DNA of 64,000 bases, taken from assembly GCA_002698995.1 (NCBI GenBank), contig PAAX01000026.1, positions 186,001 through 250,000 on the forward strand, written 5' to 3'. Source of the DNA: Ignavibacteriota bacterium. Its GTDB lineage: Bacteria > Bacteroidota > Ignavibacteria > Ignavibacteriales > Melioribacteraceae. Under the pieces are notes generated by a model. The model was not told the DNA's origin, did no database searches, and worked only from the letters and a program-made list of their open reading frames with translations. A program made the translations under genes and the position numbers. Shown one piece after another: positions 1 to 9,646 of the stretch (the first letter of the stretch is position 1; each line of letters starts with the position of its first letter).

Positions 1-9
1 TATATTTGA

Positions 10-16
10 CCTCCTT
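10..16 (-). promoter_or_regulatory. Shine-Dalgarno of a divergent gene starting left of the window
   Basis: Read on the minus strand this is AAGGAGG, a near-perfect ribosome binding site, followed by nine bases up to the window edge. A start codon would therefore lie at or just beyond base 1. The gene itself is not visible, so its identity is unknown. The 155 bases between this site and the Crp/Fnr gene would then be a shared divergent promoter region; I see no convincing promoter boxes in it. Confidence 0.45.
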
Positions 17-171
17 ACTTGGGAAATAATTATTAAAATCAAACTTAAATATACTTTTTAGGCGCTCAAATTTCAATGACATTCATTTGTTAAATTTTTA
101 TAAATAGTGTATTTTCTCTAGCAAATTATTAAAAATAATATTAATAAGAATCCACAGTAAGAGGGGTTTTA

Positions 172-855
172 ATGAGTTCATTAACTGATTTTTTACTTTA
201 TGTACCTATCTTTGCCGATCTGCCTCAAGAAACTTTAGAGAAAATTTCTAAAATTGGTACAAACAGAACTTATAAAAAAGATTCTGTTATTTTAATGGAA
301 GAAGATGCCGGAAGCGCATTATTTGTTATTGTGCGGGGTAAAGTAAAAATATCTAGAACCAGCAATGACGGCAGAGAAGTAATCCTTACTTATTTAACCG
401 ATTCAGACTTTTTTGGTGAGATGGCTATACTAGACGGAATGACTAGATCTGCAACTGTTATTGCTTCGGAAGATTCCGAACTTTTTATAATTCAAAGAGA
501 TGATTTTCTAAACCTGTTAAAAGACCATCCTGAAGTTTCGATTGCTCTTTTACAAGAATTAACAAAGCGGTTAAGAGCTGCCGATATGAAAATTAAATCT
601 CTTTCCTTAAAAGATGCCGAAGGTAAAGTTGCTACTGTTCTTCTTCAATTAGCTGATGATATTGGAGTGATTAAACAAGGTATTGTTGAGATTGAAAAAC
701 TGCCACTTCAGCAGGATTTAGCAAATATGGCAGGAACCTCAAGAGAAACTATCTCAAGAACTCTTCATTCATTTGCTAAAAAAGGATTAGTGGAACTTGA
801 CGGATCAAAATTGAAAATCATGAACTATGAACAATTCAAAGAACTTTTTGCTTAA
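172..855 (+). CDS. Crp/Fnr family transcriptional regulator
   Basis: A cytoplasmic DNA-binding regulator of 227 residues, the usual family length. Residues about 12-125 form the cyclic-nucleotide-type beta-roll, with the phosphate-binding cassette GEMAILDG at 82-89 and R92-S93, the positions that hold the phosphate in CRP. Residues about 150-220 are the winged helix, with recognition-helix motif SRETISR at 190-196 (R191, E192 and R196 match the DNA-contacting residues of CRP). The N-terminal cysteine cluster of FNR is absent, so an oxygen-sensing [4Fe-4S] role is unlikely and an effector-binding role is more likely. The ATG is preceded by GAGGGG. The PHP gene starts two bases after the stop, so the two are probably co-transcribed. 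Its ligand and targets cannot be told from sequence. Confidence 0.93.
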   Translation: MSSLTDFLLYVPIFADLPQETLEKISKIGTNRTYKKDSVILMEEDAGSALFVIVRGKVKISRTSNDGREVILTYLTDSDFFGEMAILDGMTRSATVIASEDSELFIIQRDDFLNLLKDHPEVSIALLQELTKRLRAADMKIKSLSLKDAEGKVATVLLQLADDIGVIKQGIVEIEKLPLQQDLANMAGTSRETISRTLHSFAKKGLVELDGSKLKIMNYEQFKELFA

Positions 856-857
856 TA

Positions 858-1700
858 ATGATTAGTAGAATTGATTTACATACACATACAGTTTATTCCG
901 ATGGTTCTTTAACACCAAAGGAATTGTTGGATTACGCTAAATCAGTCCACTTAACAACAATAAGCATTACAGATCACGATACCATTGATGCAATTCCCGA
1001 AGCTAAAAAATACGGCAAGGAAATTGGAGTTGAAGTAATACCCGGATTAGAAATAAGCACCGATATTGAAGACAAAGAAGTTCATCTACTTGGATATTTT
1101 ATTGATATTAACGATGAAGAGCTCAAAAAATATCTTCGTTTTTTTAGAGAAGAAAGATTTTTCCGTGCAAAAAGAATGATAAAAAAATTGAATGATCTGA
1201 ATATAGATATTTCAATAGATGACGTACTTAAAATCGCAAAAAATTCGGCAATAGGAAGACCGCACATTGCCGCTGCCCTTTTAGAAAAGGGTTATATAAA
1301 TAATTTTTATGAAGCGTTCAATAAATATATTGGTGATAACGGTCCGGCATACGAAAGAAAGATTCATGTTTCAGCACAAAGTGCTGTTAAATTAATTGCT
1401 GATGCGGGAGGTTTATGTTTTATTGCACATCCCGGGCATTTGAAGGAATCGATATTAACAAATTTAATAAATGCAGGAATTGATGGAATTGAAGTTATCC
1501 ATCCTTCTCATAATGATTTTCAAGTGAAATTTTATAGAGGTATTGTAAATCAATATTGTCTATTAGAATCGGGCGGATCAGATTTTCACGGCTCAATTAA
1601 AGGTGATGAAAGGAATTTAGGTAAATATTATATTTCCAAAACAAAATTTGAAAACATGAAAAAAATGCTCTCTAAAAGTGAAAGGAGTTTTGATGATTAA
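858..1700 (+). CDS. PHP-domain phosphoesterase (RNase AM / nucleoside 3',5'-bisphosphate phosphatase type)
   Basis: A 280-residue metal-dependent phosphoesterase. The PHP metal ligands are visible: H8 and H10 in LHTHT, D15, D39-H40 in TDHDT, E65 in PGLEIS, H191 in AHPGH, and D242/H244 in SDFHG. Length and the GRPHIAAAL motif fit the YciV/RNase AM group, whose members hydrolyse nucleoside 3',5'-bisphosphates such as pAp and trim short RNAs 5'-3'. Substrate is inferred from the family only. It follows the Crp/Fnr gene by two bases and overlaps the ribH start by eight, suggesting one transcript of regulator, phosphatase and riboflavin enzyme. Confidence 0.85.
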   Translation: MISRIDLHTHTVYSDGSLTPKELLDYAKSVHLTTISITDHDTIDAIPEAKKYGKEIGVEVIPGLEISTDIEDKEVHLLGYFIDINDEELKKYLRFFREERFFRAKRMIKKLNDLNIDISIDDVLKIAKNSAIGRPHIAAALLEKGYINNFYEAFNKYIGDNGPAYERKIHVSAQSAVKLIADAGGLCFIAHPGHLKESILTNLINAGIDGIEVIHPSHNDFQVKFYRGIVNQYCLLESGGSDFHGSIKGDERNLGKYYISKTKFENMKKMLSKSERSFDD

Positions 1701-2157
1701 TACAATTGAAGGGAAATTATCAGCTAAGGATTTTAAATTTGCTATTGTTGTAAGCAGATTTAATGATTTAATTTGCAGCAGATTACAAGAAGGTGCAGTT
1801 GATTGTCTTAAAAGACATCACGCAGATGAAGAAAATATTACTATTGTAAAAGTACCGGGCTCGTATGAAATTCCAGTAACAGCAGAGAAAATTGCAGCCT
1901 CAGAAAAATATGATGCAGTAATTTGTTTAGGTGCTGTAATTAGAGGAGCCACTCCTCATTTTGAATACATTTCTGCTGAAGTAACTAAAGGTATTGCACA
2001 AGTTGGAATGAATTACAAACTGCCTGTAGTATACGGAGTAATAACAACCGATACATTAGAACAGGCAATTGAAAGAGCAGGTACTAAATCCGGCAACAAA
2101 GGCTGGGATGCTGCTTTAAGCGCCATTGAAATGGTTAATGTTTTTAAACAATTGTAA
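1693..2157 (+). CDS. ribH: 6,7-dimethyl-8-ribityllumazine synthase
   Basis: Lumazine synthase of 154 residues, the standard length. It condenses 5-amino-6-ribitylaminouracil with 3,4-dihydroxy-2-butanone 4-phosphate in the penultimate step of riboflavin synthesis, usually as a 60-mer or pentamer in the cytoplasm. Signature stretches are [29 protein letters not shown] with the catalytic His, and [13 protein letters not shown] chose ATG 1693 because AAAGGAG lies six bases upstream; a GTG at 1678 in frame would leave that site inside the gene. The first bases overlap the end of the PHP gene. No other rib genes are in the window, and no FMN riboswitch is visible. A hairpin terminator follows the stop. 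Confidence 0.96.
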   Translation: MINTIEGKLSAKDFKFAIVVSRFNDLICSRLQEGAVDCLKRHHADEENITIVKVPGSYEIPVTAEKIAASEKYDAVICLGAVIRGATPHFEYISAEVTKGIAQVGMNYKLPVVYGVITTDTLEQAIERAGTKSGNKGWDAALSAIEMVNVFKQL

Positions 2158-2163
2158 TTTATT

Positions 2164-2197
2164 AACTTGTCCTTATTAAGTTAGGGACAAGTTTTTA
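2164..2197 (+). terminator. Rho-independent terminator after ribH
   Basis: Arms AACTTGTCC (2164-2172) and GGACAAGTT (2185-2193) are perfect complements around a 12-base loop, and the right arm runs into a short T tract. It closes the Crp/PHP/ribH unit. Confidence 0.75.
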
Positions 2198-2253
2198 ACT
2201 TTTGAACTTCAGTAAATTTCATATCTTTTGCATCAAGTTAAAATTAGGTTAAT

Positions 2254-4455
2254 ATGAAAAAGATTTTTTTTGCATTAATAATTCTTTCATTAGCAGTAAC
2301 AGCTCAAGAATGGCAAAGCTATACTTCAATGAGAAACAGCAATGGTTTAGCCTTAGACCAAAACGGTATATGGGTTTCTACAAACGGCGGTATTTTTCAT
2401 TACAATTTTTCTACAAATGAATTTCAAAAAGTAATGAAAGAACAGGGTTTAGGAAGTCATAATACAACTGCATTAAATCTTGATGAAAACGGGAATGTCT
2501 GGATTGGTACTCTAGAAGGAATAATTAATATATATAACCAGAATGCAAAAGAAGTTGAAAATATTAATGAGATTTTTAATTCAGATAAAACTGATAAAAG
2601 AATAAATTCAATTTATACTTCAGGTGATACGGTTTTAGCTGCAAGCAATTTTGGTATTTCACTTATAAATGCTAACACTTTAGCTTTTAGAGAAACTGCT
2701 TCGAAGCTGGGTAATTTTCAAACTGATTTTAAAGTTAATTATGTAACAAAGATTGACGGCAGAATTTATGCATGTTTAGATGCAGGACTTGCAGTCCAAA
2801 AAATAAATTCGAATAACATTGCCGCTCCAGAATCATGGAATTCAATTTCGATAAATTCAGTTCCGGGAGCAAATACCATATCGCAAGTTTTAAAATTCAA
2901 CAACAAAATAACTTTACTTACAAACAATGGAGTTTATCAAGAGATAACCAACGGAACTTGGTCATTATTGGCATTAGATGATACAGAACTTAGAAAAGGT
3001 ATGATCAAGAATAATATTCTTTATGTCTCTTCATTGACCAATATTTACAAAATTGAAAATTCAAGTCCGGTATCGATTTATAATTCCGGCTCAAATCAAA
3101 TTGCTGATTTTATAATTGGTGAAAATGAAGAAATATATGTTGCTTCTGCCAATTCCGGATTAATAATTCATACGGATGGTAATTCCGAGTTTATTTATCC
3201 AAATGGACCGGTAACAAATTTATTTTCTAGTGTAACTGTAGATGATAACAGCAATGTTTGGGTAGGTTCGGGAACCGATGTTTCGGGAAGAGGTATTTTT
3301 AGATTGACCCAAAACGGATGGATAAACTATACTGCTCCCAATGATAACATCCCGTCAAATTCTTTTCACAAAGTTTTTTCAGAAGGAAATAAAGTATTTT
3401 TTGCTAATTGGGGATTTGGTTTTACAATATTCGAAAATGATGAATTTACAACTTACAATACAACAAATACTGATTTGATTGGGGTTCAGCAGAATACCAA
3501 TTTTCTTGTAATTGGAGATGTTCATACTGATAACAACGGAAATGTTTGGTTTATAAATTCAGAAACAATCAGCAGAAAACCTTTAGCTGTTTTAACAAAT
3601 AATAACGAGATTATTCAATTTGAGTTTAACAATCCACGGATAAATGCCGGAGTAAAACTAGAACATTTGGTTGTTGACCAATATGATACTAAATGGTTTT
3701 CGGTTAGGGATGAAGGATTGTATTATTTTAATGAACAAAATACTTTAAGTAATTTGAATGATGATTTTGTTGGAAGATTATCATCATCTAATGGATTGAA
3801 CTCTAATTTGATAACTTCTCTTGCTGTTGACAACAGAGGAGAATTGTGGATTGGAACATCTCAAGGATTGAACGTTATATATTCTCCCAATTCCCCGACT
3901 TCAAGAGCTCCTGCAAATATTTTTGGATTACGTGCTCAATCAATAACTGCAATTGAAGTTGACGCTCTAAATAGAAAATGGGTTGGAACTACCAATGGTG
4001 TTTATCTGCTATCATCTGATGGTTTGACTGTAATTGCACAGTACACAGAAAGAAACAGTCCTCTCCCCTCTAATATTATTAAAAGCATTGCAATTGATGA
4101 TAATACGGGAATTGTATATTTCGGTACTGACTTTGGTTTAACTTCATTAAAAACCGAAGCTGTAAAACCAAAACCAAGTTTTACAACAATATTTTCTTAC
4201 CCAAATCCGTTCATAATTGATAACAATAATAATTTGTTGACAATTGAAGGACTAATTAAGGATTCTCAAATTAAAATTTTATCTGTAAGTGGTAAATTGG
4301 TAGCCGAATTTAATTCACCCGGCGGAAATGTAGCTTTTTGGAATGGTTTAGATTCTGATGGGGAAAAAGTTTCATCTGGAGTCTATTTAATTGTTGCTTA
4401 TGATAGTGAAGGAAACGAAGTGGCTACCGGTAAAGTGGCTGTCTTAAGGAAATAG
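2254..4455 (+). CDS. PorZ-like two-propeller protein with T9SS C-terminal domain
   Basis: A 733-residue exported protein. Residues 1-17 are a signal peptide (hydrophobic, ending TAQ). The body holds two-component-regulator-type propeller blades, seen as repeated WIGT/WVGS/WIGTSQG/WVGTTNG motifs, which suggests two beta-propellers. Residues about 650-733 are a T9SS-type sorting domain (SYPNPF, then SSGVYLIVAYD and a basic C-terminus). Propeller pair plus CTD-like end and the early segment starting WQSYTS resemble PorZ, a surface component of the T9SS attachment complex that handles the anionic LPS anchor. The alternative is an ordinary T9SS cargo propeller. The ABC-F gene starts five bases after the stop, so the two are probably co-transcribed. 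Confidence 0.75.
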   Translation: MKKIFFALIILSLAVTAQEWQSYTSMRNSNGLALDQNGIWVSTNGGIFHYNFSTNEFQKVMKEQGLGSHNTTALNLDENGNVWIGTLEGIINIYNQNAKEVENINEIFNSDKTDKRINSIYTSGDTVLAASNFGISLINANTLAFRETASKLGNFQTDFKVNYVTKIDGRIYACLDAGLAVQKINSNNIAAPESWNSISINSVPGANTISQVLKFNNKITLLTNNGVYQEITNGTWSLLALDDTELRKGMIKNNILYVSSLTNIYKIENSSPVSIYNSGSNQIADFIIGENEEIYVASANSGLIIHTDGNSEFIYPNGPVTNLFSSVTVDDNSNVWVGSGTDVSGRGIFRLTQNGWINYTAPNDNIPSNSFHKVFSEGNKVFFANWGFGFTIFENDEFTTYNTTNTDLIGVQQNTNFLVIGDVHTDNNGNVWFINSETISRKPLAVLTNNNEIIQFEFNNPRINAGVKLEHLVVDQYDTKWFSVRDEGLYYFNEQNTLSNLNDDFVGRLSSSNGLNSNLITSLAVDNRGELWIGTSQGLNVIYSPNSPTSRAPANIFGLRAQSITAIEVDALNRKWVGTTNGVYLLSSDGLTVIAQYTERNSPLPSNIIKSIAIDDNTGIVYFGTDFGLTSLKTEAVKPKPSFTTIFSYPNPFIIDNNNNLLTIEGLIKDSQIKILSVSGKLVAEFNSPGGNVAFWNGLDSDGEKVSSGVYLIVAYDSEGNEVATGKVAVLRK

Positions 4456-4460
4456 ATTTT

Positions 4461-6425
4461 ATGCTTGATATTATTGATCTCTCAATTCAGTATGGCGGAA
4501 AAGAACTTTTTGAAAATGTTAATTTAAAAATAAATCCATCAGATAAAATTGCACTAATCGGTTCAAACGGAACCGGTAAATCTACTTTGTTAAAATTAAT
4601 CTCGGGAAAAGAAACTCCGGAAGCGGGTAAAATACAGTATCAAAAAGGATTAAAGATTGGTTATCTCCCGCAAGAAATTTTAAATAAATATGAAAAAGTA
4701 ATTTTTGACGAAGTAAAATCCTCATTAACTAACATAATTGATCTTGCCGTAAAGGAAGAAGAACTAAATAACCAGTTGAAAAATGAATTCCTATCGGAAG
4801 ACGAAAAGGATAAAATAATTCATAAAATTGGTGAGATTCATGATCAAAAACTGCATACAGATTTTTATAAAATTGATTCGGATATAGAAAAAGTCTTAAT
4901 GGGATTAGGTTTCACAGAAAATGATTTTGATAGACCATTAAGTGAATTTTCCGGCGGCTGGCAGATGAGAGTTGAACTTGCAAAACTTCTTCTTAACAAT
5001 AATGATTTAATTTTACTGGATGAACCAACTAACCACTTGGACCTTGATTCCCTGAGATGGCTTTTAAATTTTCTAAAAAATGCAAAAGAAGCTTTACTAA
5101 TTGTATCCCATGATAAATATTTTCTTAACGAAATTACCAATAAGACTATAGAAATATTCAATAGGAATGTAACTCTTTATAATGGCAAATATGATGATTA
5201 CATTGAATATAAAAGAGAAAGAGATGAACTGCTGATAAAGCAAAGACTAAATCAAGAAAAGAAAATTAAAGAAACAGAAAAATTTATAGAGCGATTTAGA
5301 TACAAGGCAACCAAAGCAAGGCAAGTACAAAGTAGAATTAAACAGCTTGAAAAAATAGATATTTCTGATCTTCCCGAATATGAAGATGAAATTAATCTGA
5401 GATTTCAAGAGCCTGAAAGAAGCGGTTCAGTTCCTGTAAATATAGAAGATTTATCATTCGCTTATGAAGCTGATAATTTTATTCTGAAGAGCATCGATTT
5501 GAATATTACAAGAGGTGAAAAAATTGCTCTAGTTGGACCTAATGGTGCAGGTAAAACAACTTTAGCAAAATTAATTGCAGAAAAATTAAAACCTTCAAAA
5601 GGTAAATTGATAATCGGTTACAATACTACAACTTCATATTATTCTCAAGAAGTAGCTGATAATTTAGACTTGTCAAAATCTATTTTGGAAACTCTTGAAG
5701 ATTCAGCAAAAGATTATACTACTCTTCAATTAAGAATTGTGCTTGGCTCTTTTCTCTTTAGGGATGATGATGTTTTTAAGAAAGTAGGAGTTCTTTCCGG
5801 GGGTGAAAAAAGCAGAGTTGCATTAGCCAAAATTATGCTCAATAAAGCCAATCTGATTATACTTGATGAACCGACTAACCATTTGGATATGAATTCGAAA
5901 AGAATTCTGCAGAAGGCATTAGCCGAATTTGGAGGAACACTCATAATTGTTAGTCACGATGTTGATTTCTTAAGACCGATAGTTGATAAGGTTGTTGATG
6001 TTAGAAATAAAAATATAAAAATCTTTGAAGGTGATATTGATTATTACCTTTTTAAAACTAATTTCTTTGAAGAAAATAATTCCCAGCTAAAACAAATTAC
6101 AGTTGATGAAGAAAAAAAAGAAAATAGAAAAGATAGAAAAAGACTTGAAGCTGAAGTAAGAAATAAAAAACATGAAGCAACAAAAGATTTAAAGAAAAAA
6201 ATAGATACTTGTGAAAATAGAATATCTGAATTGGAAGCAGAAAAAGAAATTTTAGAAAAAGAATTAATAGATGAAAAAATTTATACCAATGCCGAAACTG
6301 CAAAAGCAAAAACAAGTAGATACGAAAAAATAAAAAATGAATTAGAAAAGAATTATGAAGAATGGACGACTCTTCATGATGAATTAGAAAAAATAGAAGA
6401 GTCGTTTAATAAAATGTTAAGCTAA
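4461..6425 (+). CDS. ABC-F family ATPase (Uup/YdiF-like)
   Basis: A 654-residue cytoplasmic protein with two ABC domains and no membrane segment. Domain 1 has Walker A GSNGTGKST at 34-42, signature FSGGWQMR and Walker B LILLDEPTNHLD. Domain 2 has GPNGAGKTT, LSGGEKSR and LIILDEPTNHLD. A charged linker (about 240-300) separates them and a lysine/glutamate coiled coil occupies about 550-654. This layout is that of the ABC-F translation factors that act at the ribosomal E site; the long C-terminal coil points to the Uup or YdiF/YfmR branch. Antibiotic-resistance members also exist, but nothing here favours that. Its 3' end overlaps the convergent ROK gene by nine bases. Confidence 0.92.
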   Translation: MLDIIDLSIQYGGKELFENVNLKINPSDKIALIGSNGTGKSTLLKLISGKETPEAGKIQYQKGLKIGYLPQEILNKYEKVIFDEVKSSLTNIIDLAVKEEELNNQLKNEFLSEDEKDKIIHKIGEIHDQKLHTDFYKIDSDIEKVLMGLGFTENDFDRPLSEFSGGWQMRVELAKLLLNNNDLILLDEPTNHLDLDSLRWLLNFLKNAKEALLIVSHDKYFLNEITNKTIEIFNRNVTLYNGKYDDYIEYKRERDELLIKQRLNQEKKIKETEKFIERFRYKATKARQVQSRIKQLEKIDISDLPEYEDEINLRFQEPERSGSVPVNIEDLSFAYEADNFILKSIDLNITRGEKIALVGPNGAGKTTLAKLIAEKLKPSKGKLIIGYNTTTSYYSQEVADNLDLSKSILETLEDSAKDYTTLQLRIVLGSFLFRDDDVFKKVGVLSGGEKSRVALAKIMLNKANLIILDEPTNHLDMNSKRILQKALAEFGGTLIIVSHDVDFLRPIVDKVVDVRNKNIKIFEGDIDYYLFKTNFFEENNSQLKQITVDEEKKENRKDRKRLEAEVRNKKHEATKDLKKKIDTCENRISELEAEKEILEKELIDEKIYTNAETAKAKTSRYEKIKNELEKNYEEWTTLHDELEKIEESFNKMLS

Positions 6426-7379
6426 AAATTCATCCGCTAATGCAAGTCCGCCGAATAAAGGAGCATCATCTCCAAGTTTAGTAATTTTAATTTTCACAAT
6501 CTTTCCTGGTTCGGGAAGGACACTTTTGGCAAATGATTTTTCAATCTTAGGAAGCATATAATCACCAAGTGCTTCAACAACACCGCCCCCCAATACAATT
6601 GTATCTATATTCAACAAAGTAGTTAAGCTTCCCAATACCGAACCAATTATTCTGCAAGAATTATTTATATGTTTGGTAACAACTTTATCCCTCTTTTTTA
6701 CCGAAGTCTGTAAAGCTTTACTTTTTATTCTTTTCCCTTTTGGAACGAGTTTAGACAAAACTGAAGTCTCCCCTTTTTTAATATCTTTCTGAATCGATTT
6801 AACAACAGCAGTCCGGCTGGCAATTTGTTCGAATGTAGCTTTTCCGTTTGCCGAAATTTCCCCTTTATCATTAACTTTAATATGTCCTATTTCGCCGGCA
6901 TAAAAAGATGAACCTCTGTACATTTTTCCGTTAAATATTAATGCACCTCCAATACCGGTTCCAACAAATACCACAAGGGCATTTTTTAATTTGTCTTCAT
7001 ACTCAAAAAGTTTAATACCAAGACCGGCAAGATTCACATCATTTTCTATAAGAACAGGTACTTCAATATGTTTTTGAATACTTCTTTTTATGTTGTAATT
7101 CTTGATTTTCAAATTAGGAGCATTTCCTATAATTCCGGTCTCAGGATTAACTGTACCGGGGACTCCCAAGCAGACAGCCCTTAAATCCTTTTGATCTGTT
7201 CCTGTCTTGCTGAGCAATTCATTTATTGAAGAAATAATATCTTTAACAATTACATCCGCACCATTAGTATAATTTGTAGGAAGTTTTACTCTTTCAATAA
7301 TTTCATTTTCAGAATTAAGTATTGCAGAAAGAATTTTTGTTCCGCCTAAATCAACAGTAATTATTTTTTTTGCCTTCAT
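6417..7379 (-). CDS. ROK family sugar kinase/regulator-like protein without the zinc motif
   Basis: A 320-residue ROK protein. N-terminal ATP-binding motif VDLGGTK, then sugar-binding ENDVNLAGLG, the phosphate loop VGTGIGGA, GEIGHI with the ROK histidine, and the C-terminal VLGGGVVEAL segment. Most ROK glucokinases carry a CXCGXXGCXE zinc site directly after the GHI segment; here the matching stretch is GEISANGKATFEQ with no cysteine, so the zinc site is lost. No N-terminal DNA-binding helix is present, so it is kinase-like rather than a NagC-type repressor. ATG 7379 is chosen because GGAG lies seven bases upstream; an in-frame TTG exists 12 bases earlier. Substrate not predictable. It is convergent with the ABC-F gene. 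Confidence 0.88.
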   Translation of the reverse strand: MKAKKIITVDLGGTKILSAILNSENEIIERVKLPTNYTNGADVIVKDIISSINELLSKTGTDQKDLRAVCLGVPGTVNPETGIIGNAPNLKIKNYNIKRSIQKHIEVPVLIENDVNLAGLGIKLFEYEDKLKNALVVFVGTGIGGALIFNGKMYRGSSFYAGEIGHIKVNDKGEISANGKATFEQIASRTAVVKSIQKDIKKGETSVLSKLVPKGKRIKSKALQTSVKKRDKVVTKHINNSCRIIGSVLGSLTTLLNIDTIVLGGGVVEALGDYMLPKIEKSFAKSVLPEPGKIVKIKITKLGDDAPLFGGLALADEFLA

Positions 7380-7486
7380 TAAATTCTCCAATTATAAGCT
7401 TTCAAAGTAATGCAGAATTATAATCAAAAATCTTTTTATATACATCTTTTTTGAATAACTTAATTTTTTTAATAAAAGTGAATTTT

Positions 7487-8260
7487 ATGATTCGTCCTGT
7501 AAAGTCTCTAGGTCAAAATTTCTTAAGAGATGAAAACATTATCAAAAAAATTATTAATGAAATTAATCCTTTGCCAAATGAGACTGTGATTGAAATTGGT
7601 CCAGGTGAAGGCGCATTAACAAAACATTTAATAAAAAGTGAAGCCGCTTTTACTGCCATTGAATATGATAGAAGAGCTGTTGAGCATTTACAAATTGAGT
7701 TTCCCACTCTGAAAATTATTCAAAATGATTTTCTGAAATTTGATTTGAAGTCATTAAGCAAAGATAAACTAAGAATAGTAGGAAATATTCCATACAATAT
7801 TACATCACCAATAATCTTTAAAATGTTGGAGAACAGAGAATTGGTTAACGATTCCGTTATGATGATACAATATGAAGTTGCAAAAAGAATTACTTCTAAA
7901 ATTGGGACTAAGGATTACGGAATATTATCAGTTCTATTAAATACTTTTGCCGAAACAAAATTTTGTTTTAAGGTTTCTCCAAATGTTTTTTATCCAAAAC
8001 CAAAAGTTGATTCTGCGGTAATTCATATTTATTTCAATAAAAAAATTGATCCGGAATTAAATGAAGAATTATTCATAAAACTTGTTAAAGCATCATTTAA
8101 TAATAGAAGAAAAACTTTAAAAAATTCCTTATCTAATAGTATATTTAGGGTTTATGATTTGAACAAAATCGATTTTGATTTTTCAAAACGTGCTGAACAA
8201 TTAACAATTTCCGAATTTATAAATCTTGCAAAAATATTTGATAATTTAACCAATGAGTGA
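7487..8260 (+). CDS. rsmA: 16S rRNA (adenine1518-N6/adenine1519-N6)-dimethyltransferase
   Basis: KsgA/RsmA of 257 residues that dimethylates two adjacent adenines in the 3' terminal loop of 16S rRNA during small-subunit maturation. Visible motifs are KSLGQNFLRD at the N-terminus, SAM-binding EIGPGEGALT, catalytic NIPYNI (the N-L/I-P-Y motif), and C-terminal FNNRRKTLKNSL. I chose ATG 7487, giving the canonical MIRPVKSLGQNF start; an in-frame TTG 36 bases upstream would add 12 unlikely residues. It overlaps mgtE by eight bases, so the two are translationally coupled. Confidence 0.96.
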   Translation: MIRPVKSLGQNFLRDENIIKKIINEINPLPNETVIEIGPGEGALTKHLIKSEAAFTAIEYDRRAVEHLQIEFPTLKIIQNDFLKFDLKSLSKDKLRIVGNIPYNITSPIIFKMLENRELVNDSVMMIQYEVAKRITSKIGTKDYGILSVLLNTFAETKFCFKVSPNVFYPKPKVDSAVIHIYFNKKIDPELNEELFIKLVKASFNNRRKTLKNSLSNSIFRVYDLNKIDFDFSKRAEQLTISEFINLAKIFDNLTNE

Positions 8261-9644
8261 AAAAATTGACAAAATAGATGTTAGAGATGTAATTCAAGTA
8301 GACAGTGAGCTAATTGAAAATATTTCTACATTGATTGAAAATCAAGCTAAAGAAAGCTTGATGAATATTTTTGCAAATTTACACCCTGCCGATATTGCCG
8401 AAATTATAAATAACCTTAATATTGAAAAAGCATCTTTTGCTTTTGAGCTGCTTGATAATGAAACTGCAGGTGAAGTTCTAATTGAGCTTGATGAAAATCT
8501 TAGAGAAAAGCTTTTAAAAAGAATTGATGCAGAGACAATTTCTGATATAGTTGAAGAACTTGATACTGACGATGCAACAGATATTGTTAGTGAACTTCCT
8601 GAAGAATTAGCAGATGCTGTATTGGAAAAACTTGACCGTGAGGAATCTGAAGATGTAAAGAAACTTCTTGAATATCCTGAAGATTCTGCTGGCGGTATTA
8701 TGAATAGTGACTTCGTATATGTTTACGAAGACAACACTATTAAAGGGGCAATTAAGGAAATTAGAAAACATGCTGAAGAATTTGAACATATTTATCATAT
8801 TTATGTTTTGAATCATAGTGATCAGCTTGTTGGTATTGTTTATCTCAAATCATTGTTAACTAATCCATTAAGACAAAAAATTACTTCCGTTATGGAAGAG
8901 GATTTGATTTATGTAAATCCGAATACAGATCAGGAAGAAGTAGCTGCTTTAATGGATAAGTATGATCTTGTTGCAATTCCCGTTGTTGATTCAAACAAAG
9001 TAATGTTAGGCAGAATTACTATAGATGACGTAGTTGATGTTATTAACGAAGAAGCATCTGAGGATATTCAGAAAATTGTCGGTCTTTCAGAAGAACAGGA
9101 AAGCAGTGACTCTGTTTTCAGAATTTCCAGAATCCGTCTTCCTTGGCTAATAATAGGTTTGGTATTGGAAGTTTTAAATGCTCTTATACTAAGCAATTAT
9201 GAAGCCTCCTTAACTCAAATTCTAGTAGCAACCTTTTTTATGCCGATTGTAATGGCTGTTGGAGGAAGTTCTGGTACTCAATCAGCTATTGTTATGGTTA
9301 GAAGTCTTGGCTCTAAAGAAATTTGGTTAAAGGAAGTTGCCAAAAAACTTGGCAAGGAATTATTTGTTTCGCTGATTAATGGAATCGTCCTTTCTTCAAT
9401 TTTATTCAGCCTAGTATTTTTGTTCTTCTCGCAAGAAACAGTAACTATTTCATTTACATTAATTCTTTGTCTTTCACTCCAAATAATAATTCTATTTTCA
9501 ACTATGATGGGAGCAGCCATTCCTATAGTATTAAAGAAAATGGGATTAGATCCGGCAATAGCAACAGGTCCATTTGTAACCTCATCCAATGATATAATTG
9601 GATTATTAATTTATCTTAGTCTAGTAACCTGGTTTATGCTATAA
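8253..9644 (+). CDS. mgtE: Magnesium transporter MgtE
   Basis: A 463-residue inner-membrane Mg2+ channel. Residues about 1-130 are the acidic superhelical N domain (HPADIAEII), followed by two CBS domains (about 140-260) that sense cytoplasmic Mg2+, a plug helix, and a C-terminal domain of five membrane segments from about 285. The pore signatures MAVGGSSGTQS and GLDPAIATGPFVTSSND are intact, including the conserved aspartates. Its ATG lies inside the end of rsmA, and the PAP2 gene starts two bases after its stop. No M-box riboswitch is visible upstream, as expected for an internal operon gene. Confidence 0.95.
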   Translation: MSEKIDKIDVRDVIQVDSELIENISTLIENQAKESLMNIFANLHPADIAEIINNLNIEKASFAFELLDNETAGEVLIELDENLREKLLKRIDAETISDIVEELDTDDATDIVSELPEELADAVLEKLDREESEDVKKLLEYPEDSAGGIMNSDFVYVYEDNTIKGAIKEIRKHAEEFEHIYHIYVLNHSDQLVGIVYLKSLLTNPLRQKITSVMEEDLIYVNPNTDQEEVAALMDKYDLVAIPVVDSNKVMLGRITIDDVVDVINEEASEDIQKIVGLSEEQESSDSVFRISRIRLPWLIIGLVLEVLNALILSNYEASLTQILVATFFMPIVMAVGGSSGTQSAIVMVRSLGSKEIWLKEVAKKLGKELFVSLINGIVLSSILFSLVFLFFSQETVTISFTLILCLSLQIIILFSTMMGAAIPIVLKKMGLDPAIATGPFVTSSNDIIGLLIYLSLVTWFML

Positions 9645-9646
9645 TT

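Noticed and set aside
7380-7486. Riboswitch in the gap between the ROK gene and rsmA
   Set aside because: The gap is short and A+T-rich with no stable stems or known aptamer words.
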